Source of the DNA: CAWEHT01 sp963808455
GTDB taxonomy: Bacteria; Chloroflexota; Anaerolineae; CG2-30-64-16
Reading direction: 5' to 3'
NCBI GenBank assembly: GCA_963808455.1
Contig: CAWEHT010000469.1
Coordinates: forward strand, 1 to 6,587
Length of the DNA stretch: 6,587 nt
Shown: positions 1-6,587 of the stretch, one piece after another
How the letters are laid out: each line of letters opens with the position of its first letter
Numbering within the stretch: position 1 is the first letter of the stretch
The notes under the pieces: generated by a model
Databases searched by the model: none
What the model saw: only the letters and a program-made list of their open reading frames with translations
Told to the model about the DNA's origin: nothing
Translations under genes and position numbers: made by a program

Positions 1-339
1 CCAGCCGGGCTCGTTCATGCCCAGCGCCGGCTCGTCGATCAGGATGGACGCCGCCTGGGCACCGTGCTCGCGGCGGCCAGGCTCAACAGCACCCAGACCT
101 GGCGCCTGGCAGCCGAACGCTCCGACACACAGTCATGGCCCTCAACGAGGAGGCGGCCGGCCGTCGGCCTTAGCAGGCCGGCGATCAGCTTCAGCGCCGT
201 CGTCTTGCCGGCCCCGGCAGGCCCGAGCAGACCGAAGATCCCGCCGGGCGCCACGCGGAACGTGAGGCCGATCAGGCCGGGCTTGCCGCCTCGGATAGAA
301 TCTTGCAGAGGCAATCACTCTCGACGGAGGTGTCCACAC
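1..339 (-). pseudogene. ABC transporter ATP-binding protein, 5' part, internally deleted and frameshifted; continues past the left edge
   Basis: This is the nucleotide-binding subunit of an ABC transporter, which would hydrolyse ATP on the inner face of the membrane to drive transport. The likely start is GTG at 339-337, preceded by GGAG at 350-347 with 7 bases of spacing. The reading begins MWTPPSRVIASARFY, then shifts by one base at the CC pair 293-294 into RGGKPGLIGLTFRV and the Walker A motif GPAGAGKTT (about 231-205). It continues through LIAGLLRPTAG to RRQVWVLL near 100. There it jumps to a stretch resembling SLARALL...RPS, and after another frame change near 50 gives the Walker B motif ILIDEPALGMNEPG (about 44-3). 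Walker A to Walker B is only about 57 codons, against roughly 110-125 in ABC-2 type ATPases. The Q-loop and LSGGQ signature are therefore absent. The single-base shifts could be sequencing errors; the lost segment could not. The substrate is unknown. Confidence 0.72.
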
Positions 340-346
340 GTGTATT

Positions 347-350
347 CTCC
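347..350 (-). promoter_or_regulatory. Ribosome binding site deciding the GTG start of the ABC ATPase
   Basis: GGAG at 350-347 on the minus strand lies 7 bases before GTG 339-337. It favours this start over a TTG at 314, which sits directly after an in-frame TGA and has family sequence upstream of it in another frame. Confidence 0.5.
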
Positions 351-373
351 GGTCGCCTTATCGGACACTACCG

Positions 374-403
374 ATCATAGACATCAACCGGGTGCAGTGT
401 CAT
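374..403 (-). promoter_or_regulatory. Sigma-70-like promoter for the ABC ATPase remnant
   Basis: On the minus strand, ATGACA at 403-398 (5 of 6 to the -35 consensus) is followed by an 18-base spacer and TATGAT at 379-374 (5 of 6 to the -10 consensus). Transcription would start near 367, leaving a leader of about 28 bases before the GTG start at 339. It lies in the right place and orientation, but it is read by eye only. Confidence 0.45.
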
Positions 404-448
404 GTATCCGGGGGGTGAATCTGGGGGTTGAAAGAAGGGATAAACCGC

Positions 449-473
449 CCTCGTCATCTCGACGGGGACGAGG
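449..473 (-). terminator. Weak stem-loop downstream of the LuxR-family regulator
   Basis: CCTCGTC at 449-455 and GACGAGG at 467-473 form a perfect 7-bp stem with an 11-base loop, 17 bases past the regulator's stop codon at 490-492. On the minus strand it is followed by GCGGTTT, with only a short T run. It could be a poor intrinsic terminator or simply an mRNA-end hairpin. Confidence 0.3.
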
Positions 474-489
474 ACGCGCCGCAGGCGGA

Positions 490-3400
490 TCAGCTGGCCG
501 GCAACAGGTCGCGAGCTCGGGCGATCGCCTCTGCCCGGTTGGTCACGCCCAGCTTGCCATAGATGTTGTTGACGTGCCGCTTGACGGTGCCCACCGTGAC
601 GATGAGTCGCGAGGCGATCTCGCGGTTCGAGAGACCGCGCGCCAGCAGGCCCAGCACCTCGATCTCTCGCGCTCAGCGGCTCGATGAGCTTATCCGGCTG
701 CTTGCGCATTGGCGCTTCCCCCGCGGCTGCGACGCCTGCAAACAAGGGAGTGCCGTCGCCCGCATGTCGCCCCGAGCCCAAGCCGCCATCCCGGCCACCG
801 GCCGATGCTTCGCGCCCAGCCGGGAAAGCTGCCAGCAGCCTCGCCACATACGCAGATATCGCTGAGGCCCTCTGCGCCTGCAGGCCGGTGGCAGCGCTGG
901 GCGCCGCAAGGTGCAGCCCGCCTGCCGCCTCTACGCCCGATGTCGCCGCTTGCTGGCTGCCGTCATGAGCAGACGGCGCGCCACACCCGGCGCCGAGCGC
1001 TCGCCTCAACAGGGCCGCCATGGGCGGGCCCTCATCCAGGTAGATGCGGGCATAGCCTTCCGGCTCCGCCAGCTCGAGGCTCGCTCGCAGCACCTCGAGG
1101 GCACGGTCTCGATCTCCCTGGCCGTCCAGGGCCAGAGCCAGGAGCGCCAGCGCCTCCAGTCTCAGCCCCGTCCACCCCGCCACGCTGGTTTGTCCCAGCA
1201 GCCGCTCGATGATCGTGGCGGCCTCGGCATGCTTGTGGTGGGCGAGGCAAAGGCGGGCCAGCGTGGTCTCTTCGACCGCGTCGATCATGACCTGTATTGA
1301 TTCGGGCCATTCTTCTTCCAGCGTAGCGCGCCGCGCGGCTTCAAGCCGTTGCGCCCAGGAGTCAGCTGCTGCCAGATCCCCCTGTGCGACATTGAGCCGG
1401 GCCTGATATGCCGTCACTTGGCGCGCGCTCAGGCTCATCAGCGTGCCGTCTCGCACCCAGCCAGCGGCGCGTCCGACTTCAGCGTTCGCGCGCGCCGCGT
1501 CGCCGCCCGCCTGCAGCAGCCGGCACGCGTGAAGACGCCATCCACAAGGATCTCAGGGCTGTGCAGTTGCTCGCCCAGAGCCGCGGCCTTATCCAGATAG
1601 CGCTCGGCTGCATCCAGGTCATTGCGTTCGCGCATCAGCTCACCCAGCCCCTGATACACGACGCAGGCGATGGGCGGCGCCTCGGCAGTCCCCATGTCGA
1701 GAGACAAACGAAGACCCCGCTGGAACGTGGCAGCGGCCCGTACCAGATGCCCCTGCATCATTTCCACATAGGCCGCGACCCAGATCGACATTTCGGCCAT
1801 TAGCAAGTTCCCTGAGGCCTGACTGACCTCGATGCACTGCTCGAACGACCGGAGGGCCGAGCACAGGTCGCCGCCGAGCAGGGACGCGAAGCCGGCCAAG
1901 AAGACCGCCGCGCCCCGAGAGAAAGGGTCCAGGTCGGGCAACCCTTGTAGTGCGCCGCGCGCCAGATCGAGGACCTGGCCGACGCGTGAGCCCGACAGGA
2001 ACGACGGGATCACGCTGGCGAGGGCGATTTGCGTCTTCAGGCTGGAGCCTTCGGCGCCACTCGCTTCTGCGACCCTCTCGCTCGCCTCTTGCGCCGCGGC
2101 CAGGTGCCGTTCGACGGACAGGTATTCTCCCTTGATGATCGACACCCAGGCGTAGAACAAGGATAGCCTGGGACGCTGCCAGACCACGTCGTCGGGCAGA
2201 GCCTTCAGCCATCCCGACAGCGTAACCACGTGGCCCCGCATGAGCAAGTCCTGGGCCACCGACTCGATCAGGCCGGCAGCGCGTTCCACAACTCCGCAGA
2301 AAGCGCCAAATGAGCCGATCCCGAAACGGGATACGCCGAGCCAAACTTGGCGCCATCCAGCGCTTGCCCTATGGCGTCGTGGACGAAGCCGTTTTGCTCG
2401 TACCATAGCGAGGCTCGCCGGTCCAGTTCCGGAATCAATGCCGGCTCCGTCTGCGCCAAACGGCTGCGCAGGAAGTCGCCAAAAAGGTGATGGTAGCGAT
2501 ACCAGCGCCGCTCGTGGTCGAGAGCGACGGTGAACAGGTTACCTCCCTCGATGCGTTCCAGAACTGCATGGGAGCCCTCTGCCGGTCGCTCCTCACCCAA
2601 CACGGCATCGCATAGCGCGCCATTGAGCCGGTCCAATACGGCTGTATGAAGCAAGAAGCGCTGGACTGCGGAGGGTTGGCGGGCAAGCACTTCGTCATGC
2701 AGATAGTCCAAGATGAAGCGGTTGCTGCCGCTGAAGGCCCCGATGAAGGCTGCGGCGTTCACCGGCAGGCGTGGGTCCCGCCCACTCGCGTCCGGCGCGG
2801 CCAGGCACAGGGCTGCAAGCTGCAACCCGGCGATCCATCCCTCTGTCTTGACTGCAAGCGCCGCGATCTCGGATGGAGAAAGGCCCAGCTTCATGCCCTG
2901 GTTGAGAAACTCGGCTGCCTCGCCGGGCGTGAAACGCAAGTCCGCGGCGCGCAATTCCAGCAACCGTCCGCACGCGCGGAAGCGCGCCAGCGGCAACGGT
3001 GGGTCGGCGCGGCTCAGGATCACCAGATGCATGCGGGCGGGCAGGTGCTCGAGCAGAAAGGCCACTGCTGCGTGAATGCGAGATTCTGTGACAACGTGAT
3101 AATCATCCAGCACCAGCAGGAACTGGCCAGGTAGTGACTCCAGTGAGTTCAGCAAGACCGCCAGAGTTGCCTTGTCGGGTGCCGGCCGCGGGGCCGCCAG
3201 GAGGTCCAAAGCGGCATTGCCCAGGCCGGGCTTGAGCGTGTCCAGAGACGCCACGAGGTAGGTCAGGAAGCGCGGCAGGGTCGTTGTCGTCATCGTCAAG
3301 AGCCAGCCAGGCGACCCCCAAGTCATCGGCGCCTGCTGAGCGCTCATCAGCGCGGCCCGTGCCTCCGCCCATATCTTGAATCCATTCGACGACCAGGGTC

Positions 3401-3585
3401 GTCTTCCCAAATCCTGGCGGCGCCGAGACAAGGATCAAGGGGCGCGAGGACCAGCCAGCCAGCCGCGCCAGCAGGCGCTGACGCGGCACCAGCCCCGGTC
3501 GTGGATGGGGGGTATGAAGCTTCGTCGTCAGGACGGTCAGTGCCGTGACGGCAGACTGCACTCGCGCAGCCCTCAACCCGCGCAT
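490..3585 (-). CDS. LuxR-family transcriptional regulator, MalT-like STAND ATPase with TPR region and C-terminal HTH; frameshifted
   Basis: This is a large signal-responsive transcription activator of the MalT/STAND class: ATP and inducer binding to the N-terminal part would trigger oligomerisation and DNA binding through the C-terminal domain. From ATG 3585 it reads LTTKLHTPHPRPGLVPRQRL, then Walker A PPGFGKTT (about residues 56-63), AWLALDDDDNDP, RFLTYLVASLDTLKPGLG, and Walker B LLVLDDYH (about 156-162). ILSRADPPLPLARFRA, TEGWIAGLQLAAL and RYHHLFGDFLRSRL follow, then TPR-like repeats ending in LELAEPEGYARIYLDEGPPMAALLRRA. The HTH (about 660-490) reads GLSNREIASRLIVTVGTVKR and HVNNIYGKLGVTNRAEAIAR. 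The frame changes near 3273 (+1), within 2303-2353 (insertion), at 1522-1523 (-1) and near 672-678 (-2, GAGAGA). No other stops interrupt the joined frames. AAAGAGGG at 3598-3591, 5 bases before the ATG, supports the start. At about 1,020 codons it exceeds the usual roughly 850-930, partly from an extra Ala/Gly/Gln-rich segment near 835-970. The inducer and target genes are unknown. It faces away from the glycosidase-smc unit. Confidence 0.9.
2303..2353. repeat. Hairpin-containing insertion inside the LuxR-family regulator
   Basis: Outer arms GCGCCAA (2303-2309) and TTGGCGC (2347-2353) are perfect inverted repeats. Inside them lies a second perfect hairpin, ATCCCG-AAA-CGGGAT (2318-2332). A direct repeat GCCAAA occurs at 2305-2310 and 2340-2345, spaced 35 bp, in the same codon phase (TTT GGC on the coding strand). 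Removing one copy plus the intervening 29 bp restores the regulator's reading frame exactly (AKFGAF...ERAAGLIE). This suggests an insertion or a duplication at this spot. Relative to related regulators, which typically read like ALAAGDFERAA here, about 56 bp may be extra. Confidence 0.5.
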
Positions 3586-3590
3586 ATGCA

Positions 3591-3598
3591 CCCTCTTT
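3591..3598 (-). promoter_or_regulatory. Ribosome binding site for the LuxR-family regulator
   Basis: AAAGAGGG on the minus strand at 3598-3591 ends 5 bases before ATG 3585-3583. The frame stays open further upstream to an ATT at 3657, but that stretch covers the promoter, so the ATG at 3585 is preferred. Confidence 0.5.
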
Positions 3599-3628
3599 CC
3601 AGTCACTTGTATGAAATAGCCATGCTTG

Positions 3629-3657
3629 ATTATGGCACAGAGCTTGCCCCGACGCAA
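3629..3657 (-). promoter_or_regulatory. Sigma-70-like promoter for the LuxR-family regulator
   Basis: On the minus strand TTGCGT (3657-3652) and CATAAT (3634-3629, 5 of 6 to consensus) are separated by exactly 17 bases. The -10 box is 43 bases before the ATG at 3585. The -35 box lies inside the palindrome at 3650-3666. Confidence 0.5.
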
Positions 3658-3666
3658 TGTGCGTCG
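3650..3666. promoter_or_regulatory. Perfect 17-bp palindrome, operator candidate over the regulator's -35 box
   Basis: CGACGCA-ATG-TGCGTCG has two perfect 7-bp arms around a 3-bp centre and covers the -35 hexamer of the minus-strand promoter. A dimeric regulator bound here would block or modulate transcription of the LuxR-family gene. The binding protein is not known; autoregulation is an inference from position. Confidence 0.45.
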
Positions 3667-3706
3667 CGTTATCCGTCACGCCAGTCGAGGCCCAGAAGTG
3701 CCGGCT

Positions 3707-3718
3707 GGCAGAGCTGCC
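3707..3718. repeat. Short inverted repeat between the divergent promoters
   Basis: GGCAG-AG-CTGCC lies between the two promoter candidates. It is short and GC-rich, so chance is a fair explanation. Confidence 0.2.
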
Positions 3719-3737
3719 GTTGCAGCGCGGCGGCAAG

Positions 3738-3766
3738 TTTAGCAATTTGTGCCCTGGCAGTATAAT
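3738..3766 (+). promoter_or_regulatory. Promoter for the glycosidase-smc operon
   Basis: TATAAT at 3761-3766 is a perfect -10 box in an otherwise GC-rich background. A 17-base spacer leads back to TTTAGC (3738-3743), a poor -35 box (3 of 6). The start of transcription would be near 3773, with a leader of about 55 bases before ATG 3828. The weak -35 box fits a promoter that needs an activator, possibly the divergent LuxR-family protein; that link is inference. Confidence 0.5.
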
Positions 3767-3827
3767 AGGCAGGCTGCGACACCGATGCCCTCGGATTGTT
3801 CGCAGTCTATGGAACGAGATACGAGCG

Positions 3828-5229
3828 ATGCGCATCAATCGGACTTCAACACACTCCAGGCCGATCGGTCCCCAGCAAGGCCGCTCGCCGCTGCCATTGC
3901 CCCTGCTGCTGGTCGTTTTCGTCGTGCTCCTGCTGGCAGTTGCAGCCGCCGCATTTATCAACGAACAACCCGGTGCCGCTGCCCAGGTCGCCGACCGCGT
4001 GCGCGGTATGGTCGGTCCGCGCCCGGTGGCGATCGCCGAGGACGTTTTCTATCGGGTAGCTGATCTCTTGAACCGCACACGCTACCAGCTGGCAGGCGGA
4101 GGTCCGGGATGGCACCTGGAAAGCCCATCCGCGGCCACGGCATCCGCGGCCTATACGACCGGCGCCAGCAATGCCAGACTGCCTGCCGGTCCGGTGCGGC
4201 CGGTAGTGGACCCACTGGCGACGCTGCCGGGGTTCCACACCTGTGTGACCAGGGGCAACGCAACTTGGGTTGTGCCTACCGCGGCGCCTGTCAAGGCCAT
4301 CTCACCTACACCCACCCCGTCGCCGACGGCTGCACCGCCCGAAGCACTGATCCCGGTCGCACCGATCTTGACGGCCCCCCTGTTAGAGGGAGAGGGGATT
4401 CGGACGCCCTTGCCTACGGATGGACAGCCGCCTGGTTCTCCACCCTTGTTGTGGAAGACTATGCTCCGTCCGGACCCGGAGCGCCCTTTTGCGCAAGTTG
4501 CCTTGGTCGCAATGGACCTCAGCCGTTCCAAGCTGCATATCATGGTCGGCACGGAGGAGCCGGTCAGTGCGCTGCCCGACGCGGGGCTCCGCACAGGGGT
4601 GATCCCAGCCGACGTGCAAAAAAGTGGCAAACTGCTGGGCGCATTCAACGGCGGCTTCCGGGCGGTTCACGGGCACTATGGCATGATGACCGACGGCGTC
4701 GTCTGGCTGCCGGCCCAGCCCGGGCTTGCCACCGTCGCAGTTGCAGCAGACGGCCAAGCCGATCTTGGCGCCTGGGGGCGCGGGGATCAACCCCCAGGCC
4801 AAATGGCAGTCGTGGCGCCAGAACAATCCCCCCTTGATCGAGGACGGGCAGATCAACCCTGACGTCGAGAAATATGCCGACACCATCCGATGGGGAGCCA
4901 GCGTAGACGGCGGCGTCTTCATCTGGCGTTCGGGGCTGGGGATGACGGCGGGCCGCCGCTGGCTCATCTACGCTGTGGGCAATTCGCTGTCGGTAAACAC
5001 TCTGACCGTCGCGCTGAATGCGGCCCACTGCGCCGAGGCCATGCAACTCGACGTGAATGCCGGTTGGGAACAGTACGTGACTTTCGAAAAGGCTCCCGCG
5101 CCGGCAACCCCAACGGCTGGCAATCAACTGCCACTCAACGCGCTGCGACTCATCGATGCCATGAACGCCGGCCCGACCCAATTCCTAATGCCTGACGCCC
5201 GGGATTTCTTCTATCTGACGGCAAACTGA
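3828..5229 (+). CDS. Membrane-anchored phosphodiester glycosidase (NAGPA/DUF2233-like) domain protein; one frameshift
   Basis: Proteins of this family carry the domain of the mammalian uncovering enzyme NAGPA, which cleaves sugar-phosphate diester bonds; the bacterial substrates are mostly unknown and are often assumed to be cell-surface glycans. From ATG 3828 the product is 466 residues: a basic N-terminus, one hydrophobic segment (about 22-43, PLPLLLVVFVVLLLAVAAAA) acting as a signal anchor, then a Pro/Thr/Ala linker (about 150-205, with SPTPTPSPTAAPP). The extracytoplasmic catalytic domain follows, with LLGAFNGGFRAVHG (269-282), YGMMTDG (284-290), VDGGVFIWRSG and AMQLDVNAGWEQYVTF. The frame shifts by one extra G in the run 4782-4785: WGRG before it joins INPQAKWQSWRQNNPPLIED after it. 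The start is chosen because it lies downstream of the TATAAT and just before the membrane segment; its ribosome binding site is weak. It is followed after 8 bp by smc. The family is fairly sure, the enzymatic activity unproven. Confidence 0.82.
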
Positions 5230-5237
5230 AGAAGTTA

Positions 5238-6587
5238 ATGCGTTATCTCAAACGTTTCGTTCTCCAAGGCTTCAAGACGTTCGCCAACCGAACGGAGTTT
5301 GCATTCGACAATGGCATCACTGCCATCGTGGGACCCAATGGCAGCGGCAAGTCCAACATTTCTGATGCCTTGCAATGGGTACTGGGCGAACAGAGCTACG
5401 CCTCGCTCCGCGCCAGGCGCAGCGAAGATATGATCTTTTCCGGCAGCGAACAGCGCGCCGCCTTGGTATGGCAACAGCCTGGCTCACATTCGACAACTCT
5501 TCTGGCTGGCTGCCTACCGAGTACAGCGAGGTCGAGATTGCCTGCGCGTGCTACCGGGCCGGCGAAAACGAGTATTACCTGAATGGCAGCCGGGTACGCC
5601 TCCGTGATGTGGTGGAGCTACTGGGCAGCTCAGGACTGAGCGAACGAAACTACACCGTGATCGGGCAGGGGCTGATCGACCAGGCCCTGTCCTTGCGGCC
5701 AGAAGAACGGCGGCGTCTTTTCGAAGAGGCGGCCGGCGTAACGATCCATCAGGGCAAACGTGACCTGGCCTTGCGGCAGCTTGCCGAGGCGTGCGCCAAC
5801 CTGACACGCGCGCAAGACATTATCACCGAGCTGACGCCGCACCTGCGGCAACTCGAGTCCCAGGCCCGGCGCGCGCTCTCCTACCAGAGCATGAAAGCAG
5901 ACCTCGAGCGGCACCTGGGGATTTGGTACGGCTGGCGCTGGCGCAATGCGCGCGGCGCCCTTGAGGCCGCACGCCTCCGGAATGCGAATGCCGCGCAGAC
6001 TGCCCAGACGCAAGCTGCCTTTCTGCAGGACCTATTGGCGGCTTCCGGCGCCCGTCAGGCCGAACGCGATGACCTCCGTGACCGGCTTAGCGGATGGCAC
6101 CGCGCCAGCAGCGAGCTGCACCGGCGGGCTGAGGCAGCCCAGCGTGAGATGGCAGTTGCCACCGAGCAGGGTCGGCTGCTGGGCCAGCAGATCGAGGACT
6201 TGCAGCGCGACACGATCGGGCTGCGCGGCAGCAGCCGAAGATGCGGCGGCCCGCCTGGTCGCAGCCCGGGCCGAGCTCAATGAGGCTGACGAGGCGCACC
6301 TGGCCCAGGTGACAATGGCGGCAGAGGCCAAACGCGACCTCGCAGAGCGCGAGCGAGCCCGGCTCGCGGGCGCGGCGGGGCTCGCCCAGGCCGAAGAATC
6401 CCTCCATGCGACGAAAACCCAGGTCACGGACCGGCGCGCTCGATTGGCCCAGCTGGCCGAGCGGCGCCTCGACCTCACGAGACAGGAACGCCAGAGCCAG
6501 GAAGCGCTGGCCGCAGCCTCTCAGAAACTCGCCGAGATCGATGCAGCAATACTCGTAACTGAACGAAGCAAGAGGCACATTCAAAAA
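5238..6587 (+). CDS. smc: Chromosome partition protein SMC, N-terminal part; two frameshifts, cut by the right edge
   Basis: SMC is the ATPase core of the bacterial condensin complex with ScpA and ScpB; it loads onto DNA and organises and separates sister chromosomes. The N-terminus reads MRYLKRFVLQGFKTFANRTE, then Walker A GPNGSGKSN (residues 32-40), ALQWVLGEQS (Q-loop region) and LRARRSEDMIFSGSEQR. The rest of the head lobe follows: LGMATAWLTFDNSSGWLP, GENEYYLNGSRVRLRDVVELL, YTVIGQGLIDQAL and PEERRRLFEEAAGV. A long Ala/Arg/Glu/Gln-rich coiled coil then runs to the end of the window. About 450 of the usual 1,150-1,200 residues are present; the hinge, second coil, signature motif and Walker B lie outside. 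The frame changes near 5454-5462 (net -1) and at the GG pair 6227-6228 (+1); the joined frame is open through 6587. ATG 5238 is preceded by GAAGAAG with 3 bases of spacing and lies 8 bp after the glycosidase stop, indicating a shared transcript. Such lesions in this gene suggest sequence error. Confidence 0.92.

Noticed and set aside
39..314. Separate 91-residue protein from a TTG at 314 containing Walker A
   Set aside because: The TTG follows an in-frame TGA and has no good ribosome binding site. The GTG at 339 with GGAG, followed by one frame change, explains the same region as an ABC ATPase start.
666..682. Phase-variable GA repeat controlling the regulator
   Set aside because: The tract holds only two to three GA units, too short for the usual contingency-locus behaviour.
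64..687. Long open frame on the plus strand crossing the ABC remnant, the spacer and the HTH region
   Set aside because: It is antisense to recognisable motifs on the minus strand (Walker A, LuxR HTH), and its Arg/Ser/Pro-rich product matches no family I know. It is a GC-rich shadow frame.
2646..3134. Plus-strand 162-residue open frame
   Set aside because: It lies antisense to the conserved ATPase and winged-helix part of the regulator (SRADPPLPLARFRA, TEGWIAGLQLAAL) and has no recognisable features.
4755..4790. Programmed ribosomal frameshift in the glycosidase
   Set aside because: The site is a plain GGGG run with no slippery heptamer or clear stimulatory structure, and similar shifts occur in every gene of the window. 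A base-call or mutation event is simpler.
4109..4837. Plus-strand 242-residue open frame overlapping the glycosidase
   Set aside because: It is a second frame of the same DNA. The glycosidase frame carries the membrane segment and the family motifs.
1..6587. Defence island, CRISPR array, tRNA or transposase
   Set aside because: No spaced direct repeats, cloverleaf, recombinase motif or nuclease motif was seen. The STAND ATPase here ends in a LuxR HTH with a MalT-type layout, so it reads as a transcription regulator rather than an Avs-type defence protein.

Overview
This window is visibly GC-rich bacterial DNA. A MalT/LuxR-type STAND regulator, a membrane-anchored phosphodiester glycosidase and a canonical bacterial SMC protein occur together here. 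This gene content and the protein style (Ala/Arg-rich, long Pro/Thr linkers) suggest a Chloroflexota member of the Anaerolineae/Caldilineae type, probably from a metagenome. The taxonomic call is inference; nothing in the window proves it.

Layout. (1) Positions 1-339, minus strand: the start of an ABC-transporter ATPase with a good promoter and ribosome binding site. It is collapsed: Walker A and Walker B survive, but about 60 codons between them, including the signature motif, are missing. The gene runs off the left edge. (2) 340-489: spacer holding that gene's promoter and a weak stem-loop downstream of the next gene. (3) 490-3585, minus strand: one large LuxR-family transcriptional regulator of the MalT/STAND type (P-loop ATPase, winged-helix and TPR region, C-terminal LuxR helix-turn-helix), split over five reading-frame segments. 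(4) 3586-3827: divergent regulatory region with promoter candidates in both directions. A perfect 17-bp palindrome sits on the -35 box of the regulator. (5) 3828-5229, plus strand: a 466-codon membrane-anchored protein with a C-terminal phosphodiester glycosidase (NAGPA/DUF2233-like) domain, with one frameshift. (6) 5238-6587, plus strand: the N-terminal third of SMC, 8 bp after the glycosidase stop and probably in the same operon, with two frameshifts. It runs off the right edge.

The main pattern is that every gene in the window, including the usually indispensable smc, is broken by one- or two-base indels, yet its motifs are conserved and it has no other in-frame stops. This looks more like uncorrected indel error in the assembly than real gene decay. 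Two lesions do not fit simple error: the internal deletion in the ABC ATPase, and a hairpin-containing insertion in the regulator flanked by a 6-bp direct repeat. I saw no tRNA, rRNA, CRISPR array, integrase or transposase, and no convincing novel multi-gene system.
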